This document shows, one piece after another, positions 1-8,511 of a stretch of DNA of 64,000 bases. The notes beneath the pieces are model-generated. The model worked only from the letters and a program-made list of their open reading frames with translations, made no database searches and was not told the origin of the DNA. Each line of letters opens with the position of its first letter. Position 1 is the first letter of the stretch. Made by a program: the position numbers and the translations under genes. Source of the stretch: JAFDXJ01 sp039811225 (GTDB lineage Bacteria > Bacteroidota > Bacteroidia > Chitinophagales > Chitinophagaceae); contig JBDHYG010000002.1 in assembly GCA_039811225.1 (NCBI GenBank), positions 62,001 to 126,000 of the forward strand. The letters are read 5' to 3'.

Positions 1-813
1 ATTTTACCTGTTTATTTCGTAAGTTTTTTCCGGAAGAAAAAACGTTTATATGATGCGCATGAACTATTTACAGAACAGAAAGAAATCGTTACCCGGCCAT
101 TTATCCATCGCTGCTGGCTGGCCATTGAGCGGTTCACCGTACCCAAATTTCCCATCGGTTATACCGTGAATGAATTCATAGCAGGTGAACTGGCCAGGAG
201 ATACGGGGTACACTACCTGGTTATCCGAAACCTCCCGGTATATAAGGAATTACCGGAGCAGAGAGCAACAGAAAAATTTTTAATTTACCAGGGTGCCGTG
301 AATGAAGGGCGGAGTTTCGAAACGTTGATCCCGGCTATGCGGGAAATTGATTGCCGGCTCCGGATTTTTGGTACAGGTAATTTCCTCGAACAGGCCCGGC
401 AGTTGATTCGTACAAACCAACTGGAAGATAAAATTATTCTGGAAGGCATGGCCCTCCCCGAAGAGTTACATAAAATTACCCCACAGGCTTACCTGGGTAT
501 AATGCTTTTTGAATCTACCGGCCTGAACCAGTATCAATCATTGAGCAACCGTTTTTTTGATTATATCATGGCCGGGATTCCGCAATTATGTGTAGCATAT
601 CCTGCTTATCAACAAATAAATGACCAGTTCCAAATTGCCTGTATGATTCCGGATACAGCTACGGAAACTATTGTAAAAGCGCTGCAGGAATTGCTGTCGG
701 ATCAGTCCCTGCATGAACGATTGCAGCGCAATTGTTTATCAGCCAGGAAAATATTAAACTGGGAAAACGAAGAAAAAAAATTGAAAGATTTATACGGGCA
801 ACTATGGGAATAA
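1..813 (+). CDS. Glycosyltransferase, group 1 (GT4-like), 5' end missing
   Basis: The frame is open from base 1 to the stop at 811-813, so the gene begins outside the window; the ATG or GTG codons inside are not the true start. The visible 270 residues are the C-terminal part of a GT-B fold enzyme: a YDAHELF motif near the left edge marks the end of the N-terminal Rossmann half, and a nucleotide-sugar binding half follows with IFGTGN and a conserved Glu region (LMLFESTGLN-like). Such enzymes move a sugar from a nucleotide donor to a lipid or glycan acceptor at the cytoplasmic face. A second glycosyltransferase follows 32 bases later, so this is the end of a surface polysaccharide or glycolipid gene group. 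Donor and acceptor cannot be told from the sequence. Confidence 0.85.
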   Translation: MLPVYFVSFFRKKKRLYDAHELFTEQKEIVTRPFIHRCWLAIERFTVPKFPIGYTVNEFIAGELARRYGVHYLVIRNLPVYKELPEQRATEKFLIYQGAVNEGRSFETLIPAMREIDCRLRIFGTGNFLEQARQLIRTNQLEDKIILEGMALPEELHKITPQAYLGIMLFESTGLNQYQSLSNRFFDYIMAGIPQLCVAYPAYQQINDQFQIACMIPDTATETIVKALQELLSDQSLHERLQRNCLSARKILNWENEEKKLKDLYGQLWE

Positions 814-845
814 ACGATTTTCTGCCCAACCTGTAATACATTCGA

Positions 846-1982
846 TTGTTGGAAAAACATCTACATATCATTTGCCTTGATGTGCCTTACCCGGTGAATT
901 ACGGTGGCGTATTTGATTTGTATTACAAATTACCCGCCCTGCATGCCGAGGGTATAAAAATTCATCTTCATTGTTTTGATCATGGCCGTGGTGAGCAGGC
1001 TGTTTTAAAAAATTATTGCGAAGAAGTATTTTATTATCCCCGTCAGACAGGGGCCAAAAGTTTTTCTTTTCACCTGCCTTACATTGTCAAAAGCCGTAAA
1101 GACCCTGACCTGCGCAATCGCTTGCTACAAGATAATTACCCTATATTGATGGAAGGAACGCATTGTACCTGGCTATTAAATGATGAAGCATTTAAAAACC
1201 GGCGCAGTTTTGTCCGGCTACATAATGTGGAGCATTTATATTACTATTATTTATACCGTTGCAAAAATGACCTGCAGAAAAAAGTTTATTACTGGTGGGA
1301 ATCACGATTATTGAAAGCTTATGAAAACAAAATCATTAACCTGGCTACGGAATGTTGGGCGGTTACCGAAAAAGATGCTGCTTACTTTCGCAATGAATTT
1401 TCCTGTAAATCGATTTACTACCTGCCCTTGTTTTTACCGGAATGGAAAGTAACCTGTAAAGAAGGCATGGGCCGATATTGCCTCTACCAGGGAAACCTGA
1501 GCGTGGCAGAAAATCATTTTGCAGCTACCTGGCTGATCAAAAATATTTTTAAGAAAACAGAAATCCCCTTTGTCATTGCCGGGAAAAACCCTTCAAAAAA
1601 ATTACGTGCCCTCATAAGAAAATATAAACATATATCTCTTATCCCCAACCCGGATGAACAAAAAATGGCTGAACTCATTGCCGATGCACACATTCATGTG
1701 TTGCCGGCTTTTAATGCCACGGGTATAAAACTAAAACTGTTAAATGCCCTTTTTAATGGCCGGCATTGTGTGGCCAACCAGGAGATGGCGGATGAAACCG
1801 GCCTCGATGAATTGCTCCATATCCCCAGGCATATTGCTGCTATGAAACAGTTGATTGAACAATTATATTATCAACCTTTTTTGCGCGTTGAAATAGAAAC
1901 AAGGAAACAGGTGTTGGAAAAAATTTATAACAATGCAGTGAATGCCCGCACGATGATACAACGGATCTGGAAAGAAAATTAA
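846..1982 (+). CDS. Glycosyltransferase family 1/4-like protein
   Basis: This 378-residue protein has the layout of a GT-B glycosyltransferase: an N-terminal acceptor half opening with a CLDVPYPVNYGG loop, and a donor half with a YCLYQGNLSVAENH stretch, FVIAGKNPS and a late HVLPAFNATGIKLKLLNAL segment that matches the usual donor-site region. No ATG is available near the start. TTG at 846 is the likeliest start, with a second TTG at 849 and a stop codon at 834 setting the limit. It follows the previous glycosyltransferase by 32 bases and probably shares its transcript. Its last 4 bases overlap the end of the oppositely oriented ATPase gene. The sugar transferred is unknown. Confidence 0.82.
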   Translation: MLEKHLHIICLDVPYPVNYGGVFDLYYKLPALHAEGIKIHLHCFDHGRGEQAVLKNYCEEVFYYPRQTGAKSFSFHLPYIVKSRKDPDLRNRLLQDNYPILMEGTHCTWLLNDEAFKNRRSFVRLHNVEHLYYYYLYRCKNDLQKKVYYWWESRLLKAYENKIINLATECWAVTEKDAAYFRNEFSCKSIYYLPLFLPEWKVTCKEGMGRYCLYQGNLSVAENHFAATWLIKNIFKKTEIPFVIAGKNPSKKLRALIRKYKHISLIPNPDEQKMAELIADAHIHVLPAFNATGIKLKLLNALFNGRHCVANQEMADETGLDELLHIPRHIAAMKQLIEQLYYQPFLRVEIETRKQVLEKIYNNAVNARTMIQRIWKEN

Positions 1983-2668
1983 ATTTCAGCTTCTACGGCG
2001 CTGTCAAATAACTGGTTTCGTTCTGTTTTCAATAAACGGGATGGATATTTATGGATCACCGGGAAATCATGTGTAGCCATAATAATAGTCGTGCTATAGG
2101 TTTTGGAAATCTGCCAAAGCAATTGCATCAATTCATCGCTTGTTTCCGGATCGAGGTTACCGGTAGGCTCATCTGCGAGAATAAGCTTGGGGGAATTCAG
2201 CAATGCCCGGGCAATATCCACCCGCTGCTGCTCGCCACCACTCATTTCAAACGGCATTTTAAACCCTTTACTTTTTAATCCCACTTTATCCAACACTTCA
2301 TTGATCTTTTCATCCATCAATTTTTCATTTTTCCAGCCGGTGGCTTTTAATACAAACCTCAGGTTTTCGTAAACATTCCGGTCAGTCAGTAATTGAAAAT
2401 CCTGGAAAACCACGCCCAGGTTGCGTCGCAGGAAGGGTACTTTTTTCCAATTCATCTTTTTCAAATCAAATCCGGCTACCATTCCTTCCCCTTCTTTTAA
2501 AGGCAATTCACCATATAAAGTTTTGAGTAAACTACTTTTACCGGTTCCGGTCTTTCCCACCAGATAAACAAATTCACCTTTTTCCACGGTAAAATTTACA
2601 TCCTGCAAAATAAGGTTGCTGCCCTGGTAAATATTGGCATGACTGACACTGACTACGGCTTCACGCAT
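1979..2668 (-). CDS. ftsE: FtsE-like cell division ABC transporter ATP-binding protein
   Basis: A 229-residue ABC ATPase with Walker A GKTGTGKSS near residue 38, signature MSGGEQQR, Walker B LILADEPTGNLDPE and an intact switch histidine in MATHDF. The sequence is closest in style to FtsE, which with the membrane protein FtsX controls peptidoglycan hydrolases at the septum. No ftsX is adjacent, which is common in Bacteroidota, where ftsE and ftsX are often unlinked. LolD-type lipoprotein exporters share most of these motifs, so FtsE is a likely rather than certain name. The ATG start is at 2668 and an exact TAnnTTTG promoter element lies 17 bases upstream. Confidence 0.8.
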   Translation of the reverse strand: MREAVVSVSHANIYQGSNLILQDVNFTVEKGEFVYLVGKTGTGKSSLLKTLYGELPLKEGEGMVAGFDLKKMNWKKVPFLRRNLGVVFQDFQLLTDRNVYENLRFVLKATGWKNEKLMDEKINEVLDKVGLKSKGFKMPFEMSGGEQQRVDIARALLNSPKLILADEPTGNLDPETSDELMQLLWQISKTYSTTIIMATHDFPVIHKYPSRLLKTERNQLFDSAVEAEI

Positions 2669-2684
2669 AAAAATGTATTAGTGC

Positions 2685-2692
2685 CAAATGTA
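2685..2692 (-). promoter_or_regulatory. Bacteroidota -7 promoter element for ftsE
   Basis: On the minus strand the bases read TACATTTG, an exact match to TAnnTTTG, placed 17 bases before the ftsE ATG. No clear TTG -33 element is seen. Confidence 0.5.
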
Positions 2693-2760
2693 AAGTTTGC
2701 CGGTTATTTTCCCGAATACAGGCAGCTAATTTTTATCTAAAATTCAAAATAAATTTTTAT

Positions 2761-2798
2761 AACTAAAAATTTAGTTTATCTTTGACTAAGAATTTAGT
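2761..2798 (+). promoter_or_regulatory. BlaI-type operators flanking the promoter of the blaI/M56 pair
   Basis: Two near-identical dyads are seen: ACTAAAAATTTAGT at 2762-2775 and ACTAAGAATTTAGT at 2785-2798, centres 23 bases apart. Between them lies TATCTTTG at 2777-2784, an exact TAnnTTTG promoter element. BlaI/MecI repressors bind such AT-rich dyads as dimers. Occupancy of both sites would cover the promoter, so the pair is very probably autorepressed. Confidence 0.75.
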
Positions 2799-2864
2799 TA
2801 GATAACATGAGTTGGCTGTGTACGCTGTTAACCATCATTTCTATAAGAAAAAAAAGAAACCATC

Positions 2865-3242
2865 ATGAAGAAAGAAAATTTTAAAACATTAACAAAGGCT
2901 GAAGAGCAGGTCATGCAAGCCCTTTGGAAGATCAACAAAGGATTTTTAAAAGATATCCTGGAAGAGATGCCCGAGCCCAAACCACATTCCAACACCGTGG
3001 CCACTTTATTAAAAATCCTTATTGAGAAAAATTTTGTCGATACCGAAATGTTTGGCCGTATGTATGAATATAAACCGCTGGTCAGTAAAGCAGTATATAC
3101 CCGGAATACGCTGAACGGCCTGGTGAAAGGTTATTTTGGTGGTTCATTTAGCCGGGCAGTTTCTTTTCTGGTCCAGGAAAATAAACTCAGTATAGAAGAT
3201 CTCGAATTATTACTGGCTCAAATGAAAAAAACAAAACCCTAA
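2865..3242 (+). CDS. BlaI/MecI/CopY family transcriptional repressor
   Basis: The 125-residue protein matches the penicillinase-repressor family in length and pattern: an N-terminal winged helix (LTKAEEQVMQALWKI, then HSNTVATLLKILIEKNFVDTE as recognition helix and start of wing) and a C-terminal dimerisation helix. The family represses until the partner membrane metallopeptidase cuts it after an extracellular signal. The partner gene starts 3 bases downstream, and two dyad operators flank the promoter about 70-100 bases upstream. No beta-lactamase gene is nearby, so the controlled response may be cell-envelope stress rather than resistance. The ATG at 2865 follows an A-rich stretch. Confidence 0.9.
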   Translation: MKKENFKTLTKAEEQVMQALWKINKGFLKDILEEMPEPKPHSNTVATLLKILIEKNFVDTEMFGRMYEYKPLVSKAVYTRNTLNGLVKGYFGGSFSRAVSFLVQENKLSIEDLELLLAQMKKTKP

Positions 3243-3244
3243 AA

Positions 3245-5029
3245 ATGGAAAAAATATTAATCTACCCGTTTCAGGTACTCATTTGTTCGGCCATTTTATT
3301 TGGCTATTACCTGCTTGCTTTGCGCAACAAACGATTCCATTATTATAACCGTTTTTATTTACTGGCTGCCTTCTTTATCTCCGGGGCTTTACCCCTGTTT
3401 AAATTAGAATGGTTTTATGTACAGCCGGCATCGAATAAAACAATTGCCTGGTTGCAGGCAGTTACTATCCCCGGAACAGCTGTTACCCCGGGTTTTTGGG
3501 AAAAGTATGGTAATATTTCAACCATTACTTTTTCCTTATTTTTCCTGGTTGCTTTTATAGGCATATTCCATCTTGCCTGGCGAATCCACCGGATCTTCGC
3601 ACTTCGCCGGCAATACCCGGTACAAAAAATGCAGGATGTAGCTTTTATTGCCACTGATTTACCTGAAGCACCTTTCTCCTTTTTACAAATGCTTTTCTGG
3701 CGCAAGGACATTTCCCTTCAAGATGAAACCGGTCAACAGGTATTGAAACATGAGCTTACCCATATCCGGGAGAAACATACCTGGGATAAATTATTCGTGC
3801 AAATAATGCTGTGCTTTTACTGGTACAATCCTATTTTTTACCTGATGCAAAAAGAATTAGCCCTGGTGCATGAATTTATCGCAGATGAAAAAGCCGTGGC
3901 AGATAAAGGAACGGCAGCCTTCGCCGAAATGCTGCTACATGCAAAATTTGGCAAAAACATTTTCTCCCCGGCACAATCCTTTTTTTATTCACCTATAAAA
4001 CGAAGAATTCTTATGCTTACAAATGCTCAAAAAACCCGATTCAGCTATTTGCGTCGCTTGATGGTACTGCCCTTACTGGCTTTTATTATCCTCTTATTTG
4101 CTTTTAAAATGAAGGATACTCATGCAACAAAATCGGCTGAGAAATTCAAGCTATCTGAATTTCATTTTAGCCAGGACACAATACCTACTTACGGTATGTA
4201 TGAAGGAAAGAAAATTTATAGTGTCATGGTCATAACAGCAAAACAAGAAGTTGTCATAAAACTGGAAGACAATACGACCCGGACAATGAGTATCGGGGAG
4301 GCCGCCAAACTAAATATTAAAATTCCACCTCCTCCTCCACCCATGCCTCCGGCACAGGAAAAACTCCAAGGCTTTTACTTTACGGCCGATAGCATCATCC
4401 TGCATAAGGATAAAGTTACTTATAACGATGTTACCATAAAAGGCCAACTGTCAAAGGAAGCGGCTCCCCTTTATTTCTTAGATGGAAAGATCATACCACC
4501 TGAATCACTCCAACTCACCAGCCCTTTACATATTCAGTCTATTGTGGTATTAAAAGATGCAGAAGCAAAAAGTAAGTATGGCGACAAAGGTAAAAACGGC
4601 GTGATCGAATTATATACCAAATCAGACAATGCAAAAAATGCAGACATCGCCCAGGAAAATGTTTATAATGCCCGTAAAACAACCTCTCCTAACGGAATAA
4701 AAGTGGTAGATGTGCAACTGGATCAGGTAACACCCTCTTTTCCCGGAGGTCAAAATGCCTGGATAACATTTTTACAGCAAAAGCTGAATATGGACTTATT
4801 GGTAAAAGCAAAGGCACCGGTTGGCACATACAAAGTAATTGTTTCCTTTACCGTGGAAGTTGATGGTCATTTGACCCATATCAAAGCCTTAAACGATCCT
4901 GGCTATGGCGCTGCAGCTGAAGCAGTACGGGTAATGCTGCAAAGCCCGAATTGGATACCCGCTAAAGAAAATGGAAAAGCAATTGCTATGGAAGTGAAAC
5001 AACCTTTTACATTCCAGGTATCGGAATAA
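3245..5029 (+). CDS. BlaR1-like M56 family metallopeptidase with C-terminal TonB-like domain
   Basis: The first 300 residues form the M56 integral membrane peptidase: hydrophobic helices near 5-25, 35-52 and 92-112, the zinc motif HELTH at 169-173, downstream conserved acidic residues (HEFIADEKAV), and a last membrane helix near 270-290. Unlike classical BlaR1 there is no penicillin-binding sensor. After the last helix come a proline run near residues 361-369, a segment resembling the TonB-receptor plug (LYFLDGKII...SIVVLKDAEA...GVIELYTK, about 400-465), and a TonB C-terminal-like domain from about 500 to 594. The family senses an outside signal and cleaves the BlaI partner, encoded 3 bases upstream. 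The periplasmic half suggests contact with outer membrane receptors (inference). Confidence 0.88.
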   Translation: MEKILIYPFQVLICSAILFGYYLLALRNKRFHYYNRFYLLAAFFISGALPLFKLEWFYVQPASNKTIAWLQAVTIPGTAVTPGFWEKYGNISTITFSLFFLVAFIGIFHLAWRIHRIFALRRQYPVQKMQDVAFIATDLPEAPFSFLQMLFWRKDISLQDETGQQVLKHELTHIREKHTWDKLFVQIMLCFYWYNPIFYLMQKELALVHEFIADEKAVADKGTAAFAEMLLHAKFGKNIFSPAQSFFYSPIKRRILMLTNAQKTRFSYLRRLMVLPLLAFIILLFAFKMKDTHATKSAEKFKLSEFHFSQDTIPTYGMYEGKKIYSVMVITAKQEVVIKLEDNTTRTMSIGEAAKLNIKIPPPPPPMPPAQEKLQGFYFTADSIILHKDKVTYNDVTIKGQLSKEAAPLYFLDGKIIPPESLQLTSPLHIQSIVVLKDAEAKSKYGDKGKNGVIELYTKSDNAKNADIAQENVYNARKTTSPNGIKVVDVQLDQVTPSFPGGQNAWITFLQQKLNMDLLVKAKAPVGTYKVIVSFTVEVDGHLTHIKALNDPGYGAAAEAVRVMLQSPNWIPAKENGKAIAMEVKQPFTFQVSE

Positions 5030-5050
5030 CGTTTTAAAATTTTTCTAAGT

Positions 5051-5080
5051 AAAAGCCGGTTGTTCACCGGCTTTTTTTTT
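5051..5080. terminator. Bidirectional intrinsic terminator
   Basis: A perfect 10-base stem, AAAAGCCGGT at 5051-5060 and ACCGGCTTTT at 5066-5075, closes a 5-base loop and runs into T's on the plus strand and A's upstream. It sits between the convergent M56 and purM genes and can stop both. Confidence 0.9.
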
Positions 5081-6260
5081 AAAAAATAATCTCTTCTCCC
5101 TGCACATGCAGGACTAATTCTTTTTTGGAACTGCTTTCCACCCGGCCAATGATTTGTGCGGGTATATGAAATGATTGAGCCAGCGTAATCATTTTTTCTG
5201 CACCGGCTTCGTCTGTAAAAATTTCGAGGCGGTGGCCCATATTGAAAACCTGGTACATCTCGCGGTTATCCGCACCTGCATTGCGTTGAATGATTTGAAA
5301 AATTTCCGGTGGATCAAACATATGATCTTTAATCACCTTCATTGGCCCGGGCAGGTATTTCATGCATTTTGTTTGTCCGCCACCACTGCAATGAATGGCG
5401 CCATATACTTTATCAAAATGATTTTCAAGAAGAGCTTTCATCAGGGGTGCATAGGTACGTGTTGGAGATAACAATAAATTGCCTATTGATAATTCTTCTT
5501 TTCCTTTTTCTGTATGTACGAGTATTTTTTCATGCATAAAATTTTTCCCGATATACACTACCGCATCATCCAATAAATTTTCAAAAGTCTCGGGATATTT
5601 TTTTGCATATACTTTTTCCAGCACATCATGACGGGCGCTGGTAAGACCATTGCTGCCAATTCCACTATTGTAGGAAGTTTCATAAGTAGCCTGCCCGTTA
5701 CTGGCAAAGCCCACAATAACATTACCGGCTGCAATTTTTTCATTGGTGATGACTTTATCTTTTCCCCAACGAGCACTCATGGTACCATTCACAGCTATCG
5801 TACGTACAAGATCACCCACATCAGCCGTTTCTCCTCCTAAAAAATGAATGGCTACCCCATAGCTTTTCAGCAAATCAAAAAATTGCTGTGTCCCTGAAAT
5901 AATTTGTTCCAATACTGCACCCGGAATCCTTGTTTTATTCCTGTCAATAGTGGAAGAAAATAAAATATGGCTATAAATGCCAGCACATAGCAAGTCATCC
6001 AGGTTCATAGCTATGGCATCCTGGGCTATGCCTTTCCAAACAGATATATCACCGGTTTCTTTCCAGTATAAATAGGCCAGGATACTTTTGGTGCCTGCTC
6101 CGTCGGCATGCATTATATTGATAAACCGGTCATCCCCGGTAAGATAGTCCGGATACATTTTACAAAATGCATGTGGAAACAGTCCCTGGTCTAAATGTTG
6201 AACAGCTGCATGCACTTCCTCTTTTTGAGCACTAACTCCGCGTTTGGTATATAATGACAT
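5079..6260 (-). CDS. purM: Phosphoribosylformylglycinamidine cyclo-ligase (AIR synthase)
   Basis: This 393-residue protein is the Bacteroidota type of PurM, which closes the imidazole ring to form aminoimidazole ribotide in purine synthesis with ATP. Diagnostic stretches are HADGAGTKS near the N-terminus, DLLCAG, the GGETADVGDLVRT motif and GLTSARHD in the ATP-binding half. An in-frame GTG/ATG extension exists up to 6311, but the start at 6260 (MSLYTKRGVSAQKE) fits the family and leaves room for a -7 promoter element at 6287-6294, which the longer version would swallow. The gene diverges from ribF with about 106 bases between starts. Confidence 0.93.
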   Translation of the reverse strand: MSLYTKRGVSAQKEEVHAAVQHLDQGLFPHAFCKMYPDYLTGDDRFINIMHADGAGTKSILAYLYWKETGDISVWKGIAQDAIAMNLDDLLCAGIYSHILFSSTIDRNKTRIPGAVLEQIISGTQQFFDLLKSYGVAIHFLGGETADVGDLVRTIAVNGTMSARWGKDKVITNEKIAAGNVIVGFASNGQATYETSYNSGIGSNGLTSARHDVLEKVYAKKYPETFENLLDDAVVYIGKNFMHEKILVHTEKGKEELSIGNLLLSPTRTYAPLMKALLENHFDKVYGAIHCSGGGQTKCMKYLPGPMKVIKDHMFDPPEIFQIIQRNAGADNREMYQVFNMGHRLEIFTDEAGAEKMITLAQSFHIPAQIIGRVESSSKKELVLHVQGEEIIF

Positions 6261-6286
6261 GTCTTTTAAAATATTTTCCGGATGTG

Positions 6287-6294
6287 CAAAAATA
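6287..6294 (-). promoter_or_regulatory. -7 promoter element for purM
   Basis: On the minus strand the bases read TATTTTTG, an exact TAnnTTTG match, 26 bases before the chosen purM ATG at 6260. Its position argues for the shorter purM start. Confidence 0.5.
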
Positions 6295-6347
6295 CAGGAA
6301 GTAGTATTCACCTCTTTGATTTTATTCCCCGGTTATTTTCCCTGTAT

Positions 6348-6355
6348 TATATTTG
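6348..6355 (+). promoter_or_regulatory. -7 promoter element for ribF
   Basis: TATATTTG matches TAnnTTTG and ends 11 bases before the ribF ATG at 6367, predicting a very short leader. Confidence 0.5.
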
Positions 6356-6366
6356 TGCTCCATTCT

Positions 6367-7299
6367 ATGCTGGTACATACCGATATCAATCGACTCCCGT
6401 ATTTTACAAATGCCGTACTCACTATTGGCACATTTGACGGGGTGCACCAGGGGCACCGGCAAATAATCCAGCAATTGAAAGAAACAGCCCGGGCAGTTCA
6501 GGGCGAAACGGTTATTATCACATTTCATCCCCATCCACGCAGCGTGGTCCCCGGTAAAAAACCGGTGGGGGTACTCAATACCGTAGCCGAAAAAACTGCT
6601 TTGCTGGAAAAGATCGGTATAGACCATTTAGTCATTATACCATTCGATCTTCGTTTTTCACAGCAATCCGCTGAAGAATTTATCCGGCATTTTCTGGTAG
6701 AAAAATTTCATCCGCATACGATTATCATTGGCTATGATCACCGATTTGGAAAAGATCGCTCAGGGGATTATAAGTTAATGGAAAAAATGGGACAGTCCCT
6801 GGGTTTCGCAGTGAAAGAAATCCCCGAACAGGTCTTGAATCATGTAACGGTGAGCAGTACACGGATACGGGAAGCCTTGATCCGGGGCCAGGTGGAAACA
6901 GCCAATAATTACCTGGGCTATGATTATTTTTTCGAAGGCCAGGTGGTGGAAGGGAAAAAAATCGGCCGGGAACTGGGTTATCCCACGGCAAATATTTTTG
7001 TGGAAGAAGAAGAAAAATTAATCCCGGCAATCGGGATTTATGCAGTGGAAGTATTACTTGAAAACGAAATGATTCCCCGCAAAGCCATGATGAGCATTGG
7101 CCTGCGACCGGTTCTGGGCGGCACCCCACGCACCATTGAAGTGCATATTTTTGACCTGGATAAAAATTTATATGGTCAGCAGATGCAGGTGTTTGTAAAA
7201 TACTATATGCGTGACGAAGTGAATTTTAAGGACCTGGATGCGTTGAAAATACAATTAGAAAAAGATAAAGCCCAAGCGCTGGCTGTATTATCCGCATAG
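6367..7299 (+). CDS. ribF: Bifunctional riboflavin kinase / FAD synthetase
   Basis: The 310-residue protein converts riboflavin to FMN and then to FAD. The N-terminal adenylyltransferase domain shows GTFDGVHQGH at residues 21-30, a later IIGYDHRFG and the STRIREAL motif. The C-terminal flavokinase domain shows GRELGYPTANI and a closing IEVHIFDLD segment with the catalytic acidic residue. The open frame extends back to 6244, but the ATG at 6367 gives the normal family N-terminus and is preceded by a promoter element. The gene ends one base before the end of convergent holA. Confidence 0.95.
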   Translation: MLVHTDINRLPYFTNAVLTIGTFDGVHQGHRQIIQQLKETARAVQGETVIITFHPHPRSVVPGKKPVGVLNTVAEKTALLEKIGIDHLVIIPFDLRFSQQSAEEFIRHFLVEKFHPHTIIIGYDHRFGKDRSGDYKLMEKMGQSLGFAVKEIPEQVLNHVTVSSTRIREALIRGQVETANNYLGYDYFFEGQVVEGKKIGRELGYPTANIFVEEEEKLIPAIGIYAVEVLLENEMIPRKAMMSIGLRPVLGGTPRTIEVHIFDLDKNLYGQQMQVFVKYYMRDEVNFKDLDALKIQLEKDKAQALAVLSA

Positions 7300-7300
7300 T

Positions 7301-8302
7301 TTAACAACGCGTCATTTTTACTACCATTTCTTTCAATAAACTTTCGATACCATTGCCGGCATCATGCAGGCCGATACTCCGCAGGTTGTATTGATGCAGG
7401 AGTAACAATATTTTTTCTATACCGGCATAGCCATACAGTTCATAGGCCATGATAGCTTGTTTCGACGAGACCGGGTGACGGTTAAAAAAAGGTAATACCG
7501 TTTGCAAGTTCACCTGTTGCATTTCGAAAAGCATATATACTTTGCTGAAAAAACCATAAATGGTTGCCAACAACTGCGGTATGGAAACAGCATCCGGATT
7601 ATCTCCAAAATATTGAATAATGCGGAGGCATTTTGCCAGGTCTTTCGTGGCTATCGCCGATTGTAATTCGAAGATGTTATATTGTTTACTGATTCCGATA
7701 TACATTTCTATATCTGTTACCTGTATTTGCTTTCGTTCACCGATACTAATCGCCATCTTTTCAATCTCCTGTTGGATGCGGGACAGATCATTGCCTATAT
7801 GATCAATTAACAGGAACAGGGCATCCTGTTGAATGGTCATTCCTTTTGACATAATCAATTGCCGCGTCCATTCCGGTAATTTATCATCATAGATTTTTTT
7901 GGTAGAAAGTAATACTGCTTTGTCCTTCAGTAGCTTACTGAACTTTGTCCGTTGATCTATTTTTTTCTCTTTATAAGCCACCACGAGGATTGTGGAAGCC
8001 AATGGTTTTTCCAGGTAATTTTCCAGTTTCAGGATATCCTTCATGTACTGTGCCTCTTTGATCAATACCAATTGCTTCTCGGCAAAAACCGGGTAACGCA
8101 TACAGGCATTCAACACATCGGGCCATTGAGCATCTTTTCCATAAAAAATGGTCCGGTTAAAAGCGGCTTCCTCTTCTGTCAATAAGTGGTGCTCAGCATA
8201 TTGAACAATAACATCAATGAAAAAGGGCTCTTCCCCTTCGAGCCAATAAATGGTTTTGAAGATTTTTTTCTTCCAGTCTTCTATAATTTTTTCTGCGGCC
8301 AC
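7301..8302 (-). CDS. holA: DNA polymerase III subunit delta
   Basis: About 333 residues with the HolA pattern: an N-terminal AAA-like segment (IYWLEGEEPFFIDVIVQYAEHHLL), a middle SSTILVVAYKEKKID region, and the helical lid with LIDHIGNDLSRIQQEIEKM. Delta opens the sliding clamp as part of the clamp loader. No ATG is available: GTG at 8302 (VAAEKII) or TTG at 8308 are the candidate starts. GTG is chosen because the resulting N-terminus resembles relatives. The gene is convergent with ribF, with a single base between the stop codons. Confidence 0.9.
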   Translation of the reverse strand: MAAEKIIEDWKKKIFKTIYWLEGEEPFFIDVIVQYAEHHLLTEEEAAFNRTIFYGKDAQWPDVLNACMRYPVFAEKQLVLIKEAQYMKDILKLENYLEKPLASTILVVAYKEKKIDQRTKFSKLLKDKAVLLSTKKIYDDKLPEWTRQLIMSKGMTIQQDALFLLIDHIGNDLSRIQQEIEKMAISIGERKQIQVTDIEMYIGISKQYNIFELQSAIATKDLAKCLRIIQYFGDNPDAVSIPQLLATIYGFFSKVYMLFEMQQVNLQTVLPFFNRHPVSSKQAIMAYELYGYAGIEKILLLLHQYNLRSIGLHDAGNGIESLLKEMVVKMTRC

Positions 8303-8430
8303 GTGCAAATATCCGTAAAAAGAAATGGCTATACAAAGAGTCGGAAAAAAGAGTTGATGACTTTAATGCACGAATTACAATACACTAAAAATGAATTATG
8401 AAAAACAACCCTCACTAACAAGTTTTTTTC

Positions 8431-8446
8431 GATCTATAAATAGATC
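8431..8446. repeat. Short inverted repeat in the holA upstream region
   Basis: GATCTAT and ATAGATC face each other across two A's. It lies between the exonuclease gene and holA. Its role is unknown; it could be an operator half-site pair or chance in AT-rich DNA. Confidence 0.3.
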
Positions 8447-8511
8447 ATCAGGATGAGATCAAATAAAAATTTAGATTTTAACCGTAGTAGAACTTAAAAC
8501 CATATGCAAAT

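Noticed and set aside
2865..5029. Beta-lactam resistance operon
   Set aside because: The regulator and M56 peptidase match the bla type, but no beta-lactamase or PBP gene is in the window and the sensor domain is not penicillin-binding.
6725..7129. Minus-strand open frame of 134 codons inside ribF
   Set aside because: Pro/Leu/Ser-rich composition is typical of a shadow frame, and ribF motifs are complete on the plus strand.
8431..8446. GATCTAT/ATAGATC inverted repeat as a terminator
   Set aside because: Loop of only two bases and no T-run follows; listed only as a short repeat.
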